A stretch of 45,173 nt of DNA from Tepidibacillus fermentans. Its GTDB lineage: Bacteria > Bacillota > Bacilli > Tepidibacillales > Tepidibacillaceae. The notes under the pieces were generated by a model that saw nothing but the letters and a program-made list of their open reading frames with translations, ran no database searches and was not told where the DNA came from. Shown here one piece after another: positions 1-9,437 of this stretch (positions are counted from its first letter, which is position 1; each line of letters opens with the position of its first letter). The translations under genes were made by a program, and so were the position numbers. The DNA lies in contig NZ_SMAB01000020.1 in NCBI RefSeq assembly GCF_004342885.1, forward strand, positions 1-45,173. Direction: 5' to 3'.

Positions 1-12
1 CTCTCCATTAAA
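1..12 (-). rRNA. 16S rRNA, first bases only (cut by window edge)
   Basis: On the minus strand the window ends in TTTAATGGAGAG. This matches the usual 5' start of Bacillales 16S rRNA just before the conserved TTTGATCCTGGCTCAG. Upstream sit a boxA-like element and two strong promoters, the standard rRNA leader layout. Only about 12 bases of the gene are visible, so the call rests mainly on the leader. Confidence 0.7.
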
Positions 13-73
13 GATTGTTTGATATAGCTCTTTGTTTTTCCTTCTGAATTGAAGGGTTCACGCTAAGCTGACA

Positions 74-95
74 CTGTTCAGTTTTCAAAGAACAA
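74..95 (-). promoter_or_regulatory. boxA-like antitermination element of the rRNA leader
   Basis: Read on the minus strand this contains TGTTCTTTGAAAACTGAACA, the boxA-type sequence typical of Bacillus rRNA leaders. It lies about 65 bases upstream of the 16S start and downstream of the P2 promoter, as expected for Nus-factor antitermination of rRNA transcription. Confidence 0.7.
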
Positions 96-130
96 CTTTT
101 CGATAACTGCTTTTCGCAGCGACAAATAGT

Positions 131-160
131 ATCTTATCATATTCCGTTGTTGATTGTCAA
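131..160 (-). promoter_or_regulatory. rRNA promoter P2
   Basis: Minus-strand -35 TTGACA (160-155), an 18-base spacer, and -10 TAAGAT (136-131). It is the promoter closer to the 16S gene. Confidence 0.7.
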
Positions 161-223
161 CAACTTTTTTGTTTCTTTTTTCGTCAGTTCGTCCGATCAA
201 TTCGTAACGAAGCGACAAAAATC

Positions 224-253
224 ATATTAACATAATCCTAGATAATATGTCAA
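224..253 (-). promoter_or_regulatory. rRNA promoter P1
   Basis: Minus-strand -35 TTGACA (253-248), an 18-base spacer, and -10 TAATAT (229-224). It lies 93 bases upstream of P2. Tandem promoters are usual for Bacillus rRNA operons. Confidence 0.65.
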
Positions 254-425
254 TCAAACTTTTTCTTCCATTTCCTACATCTTATTGAACATTGTCACAT
301 CCGTGACTTCTATACTCTAACATAATTCGACTAATCTCGTCAATAGGATATCCTTTTTAGCTTATTGTGATGTACTTCTTAAAAGTTTGCCAAGGACATT
401 CGGGTACAGTACAGACTGTCTATTG

Positions 426-554
426 TTATAGCTTCCCTAGATTCAATCTAAGAGCAAGCCAGCCAACAAGGCGCGCAAAGTGCTGATCCCATTCACATTT
501 CATTTTGACATCCAGCGAATAGCAATGGGTTCGTTCATAACCAAAGTATAAATC
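426..554 (-). pseudogene. possible gene remnant, C-terminal fragment
   Basis: A 42-codon open stretch on the minus strand, ending in TAA at 428-426. It is rich in Trp, Cys and His (for example DLYFGYERTHCYSLDV and WDQHFARLVGWLALRLNLGK) and more GC-rich than its AT-rich surroundings. A TAG lies directly in front of the first codon, with more open sequence before it, so an intact start is absent. I do not recognise the family. The location beside tRNA and rRNA genes and an IS remnant suggests a decayed mobile-element gene, but this is inference. Confidence 0.25.
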
Positions 555-652
555 CTACTGACTGTTAACAAGTTCCACTGTTGCGGGATTACCTTGTTCC
601 TTCTCTCTGAATCATCGATTGATGTAAACACAAAAGATTATAAAAAGATTAT

Positions 653-688
653 AAAAAAAAGACATGTACGAATGAAATCATGTCTTTT
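653..688 (-). terminator. terminator of the tRNA-Leu/tRNA-Pro unit
   Basis: Inverted repeat AAAAGACATG / CATGTCTTTT with a 12-base loop, followed on the minus strand by a run of eight Ts. It lies just downstream of tRNA-Pro. Confidence 0.8.
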
Positions 689-705
689 AACCTCTATTTA
701 AAAAT

Positions 706-782
706 TGGTCGGGAAGACAGGATTTGAACCTGCGACCCCCACGTCCCGAACGTGGTGCTCTACCAAGCTGAGCCACTTCCCG
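706..782 (-). tRNA. tRNA-Pro (anticodon CGG)
   Basis: Full cloverleaf on the minus strand: acceptor CGGGAAG/CTTCCCG, anticodon loop TTCGGGA in stem CCACG/CGTGG, T-arm GGTTCAAATCC, and an encoded CCA end. It reads CCG codons. The tRNA-Pro in the right-hand cluster carries TGG instead. Confidence 0.95.
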
Positions 783-796
783 AAAAATACAATTGA

Positions 797-883
797 TGGT
801 GCGGACGAAGGGACTTGAACCCCCATGGTATTTCTACCACTAGAACCTGAATCTAGCGCGTCTGCCAATTCCGCCACGTCCGC
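797..883 (-). tRNA. tRNA-Leu (anticodon CAG)
   Basis: Class II tRNA with a long variable arm. Acceptor GCGGACG/CGTCCGC, anticodon loop TTCAGGT in stem CTAGA/TCTAG, encoded CCA. It precedes tRNA-Pro by 14 bases, so the two are probably co-transcribed. Confidence 0.95.
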
Positions 884-976
884 GTTAACAGTTCCAATAA
901 CTAATATATCACTATTACAAAAATTAAATCAAGTTCATTTACCTGAAAGCTATATAAAATATAAAAAGGGTTCTTT

Positions 977-1483
<507 letters not shown>

Positions 1484-1524
1484 TGGAAAATTTTCAATCT
1501 AATTGCACTAGGAGGGGAACTAGA

Positions 1525-2505
1525 ATGAGTGGAAAAATTAAAATCGGTATTGTTGGTTATGGTAATCTGGGAAAAGGCGTTGAATTAGCCATTAAACAAA
1601 ATCCGGATATGCAATTGGAGGCGATCTTTACAAGAAGATCACCAGAACAAGTTGCTACTGTTGGATCAAAGATGGTTCATATATCTAAAGCAGAAGAATA
1701 TAAGGATCAGATTGATGTCATGATTCTTTGTGGAGGTTCAGCGACAGATATACCTGAACAAGGGCCACAATTTGCAGCTATGTTTAATACAGTTGATAGT
1801 TTTGATACCCATGCCAAGATCCCGGAATATTTTGCGAAAATTGATCAAGTTGCAAAGGAAAGTGGGAAAGTAAGCGTCATTTCCACAGGTTGGGATCCGG
1901 GATTATTTTCTCTTAATCGAATGATTGTTGAGGCCATTTTACCTCATGGAAAAGATTATACTTTCTGGGGAAAAGGAGTAAGCCAAGGCCATTCTGATGC
2001 GATTCGCCGAGTAGAAGGAGTTAAGAATGCCGTTCAATATACGGTGCCTGTAACAGAAGCGATTGAACGTGTACGTTCTGGAGAGAATCCTGAATTATCT
2101 ACAAGGGAAAAACACTTACGTGATTGCTATGTTGTACTTGAAGAGGGTGCTGATGCTGAAAAGGTAAAAAGAGATATTATGGAAATGCCTTATTATTTCT
2201 CAGATTATGATACAAAGGTTACATTCATCTCTGAAGAAGAATTAAAAGCGAATCATTCCACAATGCCTCATGGTGGGTTTGTGATTCGTAGCGGGCAGAC
2301 AGGGGAAGGAAACCAACATATTGTAGAATTTTCCTTAAAGTTGGATAGCAACCCTGAATTCACCGCAAGTGTATTGGTGGCCTATGCGAGAGCCGCATAC
2401 CGACTTCAAAAAGAGGGTCAAACAGGGGCAAAAACCGTTTTTGACATTGCACCAGGTTATTTGTCACCTGAATCCCCAGAGGATTTACGTAAGCGATTGT
2501 TGTAA
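1525..2505 (+). CDS. ddh: meso-diaminopimelate D-dehydrogenase
   Basis: 326 residues, full length for Ddh. This NADPH-dependent enzyme converts tetrahydrodipicolinate and ammonia to meso-diaminopimelate in one step, feeding lysine and peptidoglycan synthesis and bypassing the acylated intermediates. The N-terminal Rossmann motif is GIVGYGNLGKGVE. Family-typical stretches follow, such as STGWDPGLFSLNRM (about 125-140), FWGKGVSQGHSDAIRR and MPHGGFVIRSGQTG. The start at 1525 is chosen because AGGAGGGG lies eight bases upstream; an in-frame start at 1480 has no such site. It is a single gene with its own terminator, right after the IS30 remnant. Ddh has a patchy distribution among Bacillales. Confidence 0.93.
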   Translation: MSGKIKIGIVGYGNLGKGVELAIKQNPDMQLEAIFTRRSPEQVATVGSKMVHISKAEEYKDQIDVMILCGGSATDIPEQGPQFAAMFNTVDSFDTHAKIPEYFAKIDQVAKESGKVSVISTGWDPGLFSLNRMIVEAILPHGKDYTFWGKGVSQGHSDAIRRVEGVKNAVQYTVPVTEAIERVRSGENPELSTREKHLRDCYVVLEEGADAEKVKRDIMEMPYYFSDYDTKVTFISEEELKANHSTMPHGGFVIRSGQTGEGNQHIVEFSLKLDSNPEFTASVLVAYARAAYRLQKEGQTGAKTVFDIAPGYLSPESPEDLRKRLL

Positions 2506-2528
2506 AAAAAACTTTAACTAAAAGTAAG

Positions 2529-2569
2529 AATCCCCTAGGTATCTTCATTGTTATCTAGGGGATTTTTTC
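2529..2569 (+). terminator. terminator after ddh
   Basis: Stem AATCCCCTAG / CTAGGGGATT with a 16-base loop, then TTTTTCT on the plus strand. It abuts the stop codon of the convergent gene at 2569. Confidence 0.85.
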
Positions 2570-2850
2570 TATTCTTCGTCATCTACAGACAAACCATCAT
2601 AGTACTCTTCAAGCACTTCTCTTCCTTGTAACACAATTCCCCGAAACTTCGAGATTTCAGGAATGTTGGTCAATATAAAGGCGTAAGAAGTTAAGAATTC
2701 TTCTACAAACCAAAGAGCAGTGGTCTGTACATTATGTGTAGGGTCTTTTTTATCTATTAATTCCACCATTGGAACCATATTCTCATCAAACCATAAAATT
2801 AATTTGCACCAAGGCAAATCACAAACCACACGTTTTTCATTTCTTTCCAT
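2569..2850 (-). CDS. hypothetical protein (93 aa)
   Basis: A small acidic cytosolic protein with no signal peptide or membrane helix and no family that I recognise. It begins MERNEKRVVCDLPWCKLILW and ends in an acidic tail (SVDDEE). The start at 2850 is chosen because GGAGGTG lies six bases upstream; an upstream TTG in the same frame overlaps that site. The good ribosome binding site and intact frame argue that it is real. It converges on ddh and shares the terminator region. Confidence 0.6.
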   Translation of the reverse strand: MERNEKRVVCDLPWCKLILWFDENMVPMVELIDKKDPTHNVQTTALWFVEEFLTSYAFILTNIPEISKFRGIVLQGREVLEEYYDGLSVDDEE

Positions 2851-2958
2851 ACTATTCACCTCCACCAAAACTCATTGTATCACAATAAAGGAAGGAATGC
2901 TCTTAAGTATGTGAGCATCCATAACTAATGATATTTTCAGAAAATTAATGAAAAGTAA

Positions 2959-2987
2959 TTGACATTATTTTCTATCCTTTCTAAACT
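2959..2987 (+). promoter_or_regulatory. promoter of the biotin operon
   Basis: -35 TTGACA (2959-2964), 17-base spacer, -10 TAAACT (2982-2987). The predicted transcription start falls inside the BirA operator that follows. Confidence 0.65.
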
Positions 2988-2990
2988 AAA

Positions 2991-3021
2991 TGTTAACAGG
3001 ATGCTTTTATTTAAGTTAACA
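2991..3021 (+). promoter_or_regulatory. BirA operator
   Basis: TGTTAAC, 17 bases, GTTAACA. This matches the inverted-repeat operator recognised by biotinyl-5'-AMP-bound BirA in Bacillus. The spacing is about two bases longer than in the B. subtilis bioW operator. It lies directly downstream of the -10 box and 20 bases before the first gene, which fits repression by excess biotin. Confidence 0.8.
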
Positions 3022-3041
3022 AATTATTTAGGGGAGATGGT

Positions 3042-3530
3042 ATGAACCAAAGAGTTTCAGAATTAACAAGAATTGCTTTACTAGCTAGTTTTATAGCGGT
3101 AACTGGTATGATTAAAATTCCAACAGGGTTTCCAGGTTCAGAATTTCAGTTGTCCGCTCCATTGGCCGTTGCTATTGTTGTTACTTTTGGATTTTGGCGT
3201 TACTTTATCGCAGGTTTAATTGCGAGTTCTGTTTTATTCATGCTAGGGCTTCATACAATTCTTAATGTCGAGGTGGCAATTCTTTTTCGCCTTGTTGCAG
3301 GTGGAATAATTGCACTATTTAGAACATCTCTTGGGGTTATTCTTATTGCAGGACCAATTGGATCTCTCATTGCACGTATTGGACTTGCTTATACTTTACA
3401 AATTGAGCCACTTCCTCTAATCCTAACTGCAATTCCGGGAATGATTTATACCGTGATTACGGTTTATCCGCTTACGAAAGTGTTGCAAAGAGCCAATAAG
3501 GTGGTGTGGAGATCGTATGAATCTGTATAG
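3042..3530 (+). CDS. ECF-transporter S-component-like membrane protein, first gene of the biotin operon
   Basis: 162 residues with about five hydrophobic segments and few charged residues, as in substrate-binding S components of energy-coupling-factor importers. The N-terminus (ELTRIALLASFIAVTGMIKI, then P) resembles the first helix of that fold. It lacks the sequence that I associate with BioY, so I do not call it BioY. It is the first gene behind the BirA operator and overlaps bioW by 14 bases, so its substrate is probably biotin or a precursor such as pimelate (inference). The start has GGGGAG upstream. The ECF energising subunits are not encoded here and would be shared from elsewhere. 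Confidence 0.6.
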   Translation: MNQRVSELTRIALLASFIAVTGMIKIPTGFPGSEFQLSAPLAVAIVVTFGFWRYFIAGLIASSVLFMLGLHTILNVEVAILFRLVAGGIIALFRTSLGVILIAGPIGSLIARIGLAYTLQIEPLPLILTAIPGMIYTVITVYPLTKVLQRANKVVWRSYESV

Positions 3531-4278
3531 TATTCGGATGCGCGCAGCACTAGGCGGTCCACATGAACAGGGTGGAAAACATATTTCTGGTGGCGAGCAA
3601 ATCGCAGCATTCCATGAAATTCAGGATCGAGTTTCTTATTTATTAAGAAAAGCACTGGAACATGATCGTGGTAACCCAGATTTCCTCCAGCTAACGATTG
3701 ACCTTATAGTAGAACCTGTTCAGATGCTGTCTCCATTATCGGTTTATACCCATACAGTAAATCAAGTGGAGGAAGGAAGAAATCTAGCAAGGGGTATTTT
3801 GCGAGATCTAGGATTGAAAGAAATTGTAATCGATAAAGGCTTCAAATGGATGGAGATAACGAATGAGGTACGTGGTGCTATACTGGTAGATGCTATTACA
3901 GGTGATAGAATCGATCAACAAGGGTTAAAAGGTGTTAGAGCAACAAGATTGGATTGGAAAGTCGGAGAATTTGAAAAATGGTGTTACGCTCAACAGCTAC
4001 AACCCAATATCCGTCTAAAAGAAGCGTTGGCATTAGCTACAAAAATTAGTCATTATGAGGGGGTTGTTGCTGAATTATGTTGGTCAGATGATCCGAATTA
4101 TGTAATTGGTTATGTTTCTAGTAAAATCCTTGGTTATCATCGGATTACAAAAATGAAAGAACACGGAGACGAAAATGGGGGCAGGGTTATATTTGTCAAT
4201 CCTGATGTGAGAGTGAATGATTATATTCAATTCTTAGAAAAAACGCCAATTCTATTAAAAATGGGGGAGTATGAATGA
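3517..4278 (+). CDS. bioW: 6-carboxyhexanoate-CoA ligase (pimeloyl-CoA synthetase)
   Basis: 253 residues, the usual BioW length. It activates free pimelate to pimeloyl-CoA using ATP, the entry step of biotin synthesis in Bacillus. Family hallmarks are visible: [20 protein letters not shown] near the N-terminus, [31 protein letters not shown], and [20 protein letters not shown] near residue 190. It overlaps the preceding gene by 14 bases and the next by four (ATGA), so the genes are translationally coupled. BioW means the pathway can start from exogenous or salvaged pimelate rather than from BioC/BioH. Confidence 0.95.
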   Translation: MNLYSIRMRAALGGPHEQGGKHISGGEQIAAFHEIQDRVSYLLRKALEHDRGNPDFLQLTIDLIVEPVQMLSPLSVYTHTVNQVEEGRNLARGILRDLGLKEIVIDKGFKWMEITNEVRGAILVDAITGDRIDQQGLKGVRATRLDWKVGEFEKWCYAQQLQPNIRLKEALALATKISHYEGVVAELCWSDDPNYVIGYVSSKILGYHRITKMKEHGDENGGRVIFVNPDVRVNDYIQFLEKTPILLKMGEYE

Positions 4279-5628
4279 ATTCTGTAGACTTAATTGAAAA
4301 GAGTAAAAGATATTTATGGTTACCTTTCACACAAATGAAGGACTATGATGAAAATCCCTTGATTATCGAAAGTGGAGAAGGAATTAAACTGAAAGATATT
4401 AACGGAAAGGAGTATTATGATGGATTCTCCTCACTATGGCTTAATGTACATGGACATCGAAAGAAGGAATTAGATAATGCGATCAAAGAACAGTTAGGGA
4501 AAATTGCTCATTCTACTTTATTAGGGATGACCAATGTACCTGCAACAGAGTTAGCAGAAAAGCTTATTAAAATTACACCAGAGGGTCTAACAAGGGTTTT
4601 CTATTCCGATAGTGGTGCAGAGGCGGTTGAGATTGCGATTAAGATGTCTTTTCAATATTGGCAAAATTTAGGGAGAGCGAATAAAAGGAAATTTGTCACC
4701 ATGACAAATGGATATCATGGCGACACGATTGGAGCGATCAGCGTTGGTTCAATTGATCTATTTCACCAAGTTTATGGTTCATTGATGTTTGAAACCTATA
4801 AAGTTCCATTTCCTTATGTGTATCGCCATCCTAGTGGGGATCCTGTCCAAACAAGAGATGAAAGTCTTGCACAACTTGAAAGTTTATTAAAAGATCACCA
4901 TGAGGAAATTGCGGCTGTTATCATGGAGTCGATGATGCAAGGTGCAGGTGGGATGATCCTTATGCCGGATGGATTTTTAAGTGGGATACGTGAGCTATGT
5001 ACGAAATACAACGTTCTTCTTATTTTGGATGAGGTCGCAACTGGTTTTGGCCGAACGGGAAAAATGTTTGCTTGTGAGCATGAAGGGGTAACACCTGATC
5101 TTATGACAGTGGGGAAAGGAATTACTGGTGGTTATCTCCCGATTGCTGTAACTTTTACAACAGAGGAAATTTACCAAGCTTTTTATGATCACTATGAAAA
5201 TATGAAAACATTCTTCCATGGACACTCCTATACAGGAAACCAACTTGGCTGTGCAGTAGCTTTAGCAAATTTAGATTTATTTCAGAAAGAGGACATCGTT
5301 AACCAAGTGAAAAGAAAGTCTGTTTATCTAGAGCAGTTACTTTCAGAGCTTAAATCGCTTTCTCATGTTGGTGATATTCGTCAGCTAGGATTTATGGTAG
5401 GGATCGAATTGGTAAAGGATAAAACAACCAAAGAACCATTTCCATTTGAAGCAAGAACAGGCTACCATGTCACGCTTAAGTTAAGAGAATTAGGAATGTT
5501 AACTCGACCATTAGGAGATGTGATTGTATTTATGCCACCACTCGCCTCAACTGAACAAGAATTAAAAGAAATGGTTCATTTGTTAAAGAAAGCGATTGTT
5601 TTGGTTACGGAAAAGGAGGAGGAACCCG

Positions 5629-5654
<26 letters not shown>
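4275..5654 (+). CDS. bioK: 7,8-diaminopelargonic acid aminotransferase, BioK type
   Basis: 459 residues, a fold-type I PLP aminotransferase. It converts 7-keto-8-aminopelargonate to 7,8-diaminopelargonate. Sequence from [20 protein letters not shown] onward closely follows B. subtilis BioK, which uses lysine as amino donor instead of S-adenosylmethionine. The PLP lysine is in [12 protein letters not shown] (about residue 281) and the PLP-binding Asp in [12 protein letters not shown]. Lysine use here is inferred from similarity; bioA would be an equally acceptable name. The start overlaps the bioW stop by four bases and the end overlaps bioF by 26. Confidence 0.92.
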
Positions 5655-7484
<1,830 letters not shown>

Positions 7485-7487
<3 letters not shown>

Positions 7488-7525
7488 GAGGTTAACCATG
7501 CTAGACAAAATAAAAGGGGCTTTGT
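7485..7525 (+). pseudogene. start of a lost gene after bioD (probably bioB)
   Basis: AGGAGG overlaps the bioD stop codon and is followed, six bases on, by ATG at 7498. This is an ideal translational-coupling start for another operon gene. After about nine codons (MLDKIKGAL) the sequence becomes antisense to a group II intron fragment, and the frame stops at 7629. A gene body therefore seems to have been deleted. Bacillus operons have the order bioW-A-F-D-B, so bioB is the likely casualty. The preserved codons are too few to prove identity. Confidence 0.45.
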
Positions 7526-7625
7526 TTCCACCTCACGGTGGACACCCTTGTCTTAAGCTAACGGTTGGCACTACCAGCCCCCATATCGGATTTTCACCGA
7601 CTAGTTTGCGCCCATGCTGGGGCAC
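7526..7625 (-). mobile_element. group IIC intron, 5' stub of domain I
   Basis: Read on the minus strand from 7625 the sequence starts GTGCCCCAGCATGGGCGCAA and continues with GTCGGTGAAAATCC, ACCGTTAGCTTAAGACAAGG and GTGTCCACCGTGAGGTGGAA. These match the 5' region of bacterial group IIC introns, such as the Oceanobacillus iheyensis intron. It breaks off near 7526, so the rest of the ribozyme and any maturase ORF are missing. The 5' end lies two bases beyond the T-run of a terminator hairpin, the preferred target of class C introns. Confidence 0.85.
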
Positions 7626-7627
7626 TT

Positions 7628-7665
7628 AAAAAAGAGGTTATCAGTTTCAAAAACTAATAACCTCT
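7628..7665 (-). terminator. terminator of the purine permease gene
   Basis: Inverted repeat AGAGGTTAT / ATAACCTCT with an inner AGTTT/AAACT pairing, followed on the minus strand by TTTTTT. It also marks the insertion point of the group IIC intron. Confidence 0.85.
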
Positions 7666-7722
7666 AAATAGATGTTTCACTTAATGTTTTGATTATAATA
7701 ATAACCAATTATTTTTTATTCC

Positions 7723-9081
7723 TTATAAGAAGATAAAACGTAAAACAAATAGTATACCGAGTACATACATAATCGGATGAACTTCTTTAGCTTTTCCAGC
7801 AAAGATTTTTACTAATGGATAAGTTACAAATCCCACACTAATACCTGTTGCAATACTGAATGTTAATGGCATCATCAGCATTGTTAAAAACGCTGGCACT
7901 GCTTCGTCTAGTTGTTTCCATTCAATTTCTTTTAAGCTAGCTACCATCAAAATCCCCACAATAATTAATGCTGGAGAAGTAATGGCTGCCACTCCTGCAA
8001 CAGCTTCAACTAACGGGTAGAAAAATAAAGCAACAATAAACATCATTGAAGTAAATACTGCTGTTAATCCTGTACGCCCTCCAGCTGCTACACCTGCTGA
8101 CGATTCAATATAAGAAGTAACAGTAGAGGTACCAAATAAAGAACCTACCATCGTTGCAATTGAATCAGCGAATAGCGCCCGACTTGCTCTTGGTATTTTG
8201 TTATCCTTTAAGAAACCAGCTTGATTCATAACCCCTACAAGCGTTCCAATATTATCAAATAAGTCAACAAATAGGAATGAAAAGACGATTGTTAAAAATC
8301 CCATATTTATTGCACCCATGATATCTAATTGGAGAAAAGTAGGAGCAATTGAAGGTGGCATAGAAAAAATGGCCGTAGGTGTTTTTACAATTCCAAAAAT
8401 CCAACCTACAATTGCTGTCACAATCATTCCATAAAAAATACCACCTTTTACTTTTTTAATCATAAAGAATAAAGTTATGATTAAACCAAAAATTGTTAAT
8501 AATATATTTGGATTTCCTAAATCATGAGTTAAGGTCACAAATGTACCTTCTGGATCTGCTACGATAATTCCTGCATTTTTAAATCCAATAAACGCAATAA
8601 AAAGTCCAATACCAGTAGAAACCGCTAATTTTAAACCAGAAGGAATCGCATTAATAATCGCTTCCCGCACCTTCGTCAGTGTTAAAAGAAAAAAGATAAG
8701 ACCAGATAGAAAAACAGCTCCAAGTGCAGTTTGCCAAGGAACCTTCATTCCCAAGACAACAGCAAACGTAAAATATGCATTTAAACCCATTCCTGGTGCA
8801 AGGGCAATAGGATAGTTCGCTAAAAGCCCCATTAATAAAGTTCCAATGGCAGAAGCTACTGCTGTTGCGACGAATACTGAACCTACTCCCATTCCTGCTT
8901 CTTTTCCTAAGAACAGTGGGTTAACAATCAAAATGTAGGCCATCGTTAAAAATGTAGTAACTCCAGCAAGTAATTCAGTACGAACGCTGGTTTTGTTTTC
9001 TGAAAGATGAAAAAAACGATCTAACAAAGAATTATTCATACCGACCTTTGCCTTCGGTGGAACATTTAATGTACGTTCCAT
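7723..9081 (-). CDS. AzgA-type (NCS2) guanine/hypoxanthine permease
   Basis: 452 residues, polytopic (about 12-14 hydrophobic segments), a proton-coupled purine importer of the PbuG/PbuO branch. Visible hallmarks include EL(L)AGVTTFLTMAYILIVNP near residue 38, ALAPGMGLNAYFTF (about 92-105) and a late GTSTVTSYIESSAGVAAGGR segment that carries substrate-site residues. AAGGAGGAG lies about seven bases before the ATG at 9081. A guanine riboswitch precedes the gene, so it should be shut off when guanine or hypoxanthine is plentiful. It is a single-gene unit with its own promoter and terminator. Confidence 0.92.
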   Translation of the reverse strand: MERTLNVPPKAKVGMNNSLLDRFFHLSENKTSVRTELLAGVTTFLTMAYILIVNPLFLGKEAGMGVGSVFVATAVASAIGTLLMGLLANYPIALAPGMGLNAYFTFAVVLGMKVPWQTALGAVFLSGLIFFLLTLTKVREAIINAIPSGLKLAVSTGIGLFIAFIGFKNAGIIVADPEGTFVTLTHDLGNPNILLTIFGLIITLFFMIKKVKGGIFYGMIVTAIVGWIFGIVKTPTAIFSMPPSIAPTFLQLDIMGAINMGFLTIVFSFLFVDLFDNIGTLVGVMNQAGFLKDNKIPRASRALFADSIATMVGSLFGTSTVTSYIESSAGVAAGGRTGLTAVFTSMMFIVALFFYPLVEAVAGVAAITSPALIIVGILMVASLKEIEWKQLDEAVPAFLTMLMMPLTFSIATGISVGFVTYPLVKIFAGKAKEVHPIMYVLGILFVLRFIFL

Positions 9082-9107
9082 TTTTTCTCCTCCTTTTTCT
9101 AATTAAA

Positions 9108-9137
9108 TAAAAAAACCTAGGTACGTCTCTACCTAGG
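9108..9137 (-). terminator. riboswitch-controlled terminator
   Basis: Minus-strand stem CCTAGGTA / TACCTAGG with loop GAGACG, then a T-run just ahead of the permease ribosome binding site. GGTAGAGACGT within the hairpin is perfectly complementary to ACGTCTCTACC in the aptamer, so the alternative antiterminator pairing can be read directly. Confidence 0.88.
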
Positions 9138-9250
9138 CACAAAGGTCTAAACAAAACAATGTTAGATCATGACCCCTTACGACAAAATTACCATTTGGCA
9201 ATGGCATATGTCATAAATTGAATCAACCCATTTATGATTGTTTGTTTAAC

Positions 9251-9319
9251 CTTCGTAGTCGGGCAATTTACGGTTGCCTGGTAGAGACGTTTGGGCCATA
9301 TTCCCAAACTTATACGAAG
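9251..9319 (-). promoter_or_regulatory. guanine-type purine riboswitch aptamer
   Basis: Minus-strand P1 arms CTTCGTA / TACGAAG. P2 is GTTTGGG/CCCAAAC, the L2 loop carries AATATGG, and J2/3 is GTCTCTAC. P3 carries CCGTAAA in its loop. This is the purine-riboswitch consensus. The base just before the 3' strand of P1 is C (position 74 in the usual numbering), which pairs with guanine or hypoxanthine; adenine riboswitches have U there. Confidence 0.95.
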
Positions 9320-9353
9320 TTGCAATAAATTATTAATTTTTGATTACGGTTTT

Positions 9354-9382
9354 AGTCTAACAAGAAAAAAATAGGCTGTCAA
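9354..9382 (-). promoter_or_regulatory. promoter of the riboswitch-permease transcript
   Basis: Minus-strand -35 TTGACA (9382-9377), 17-base spacer, -10 TAGACT (9359-9354), about 35 bases upstream of the aptamer. Confidence 0.7.
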
Positions 9383-9437
9383 CCTAAAATACGAATATTT
9401 TTAAAAAAAATATATATATTGTTCGGTTTAATTCTAT

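Noticed and set aside
2897-2918. ATGCTC / GAGCAT inverted repeat as a terminator
   Set aside because: The stem is only six pairs with a 10-base loop and there is no T-run on either strand.
3042-3530. Calling this gene bioY
   Set aside because: Context fits, but the sequence lacks the pattern that I associate with BioY, so I gave only the S-component-like call.
7498-7629. 43-codon ORF with an excellent ribosome binding site after bioD
   Set aside because: All but the first nine or so codons are antisense to a recognisable group II intron 5' end, so the translated tail has no meaning of its own. I record it as a truncated gene start instead.
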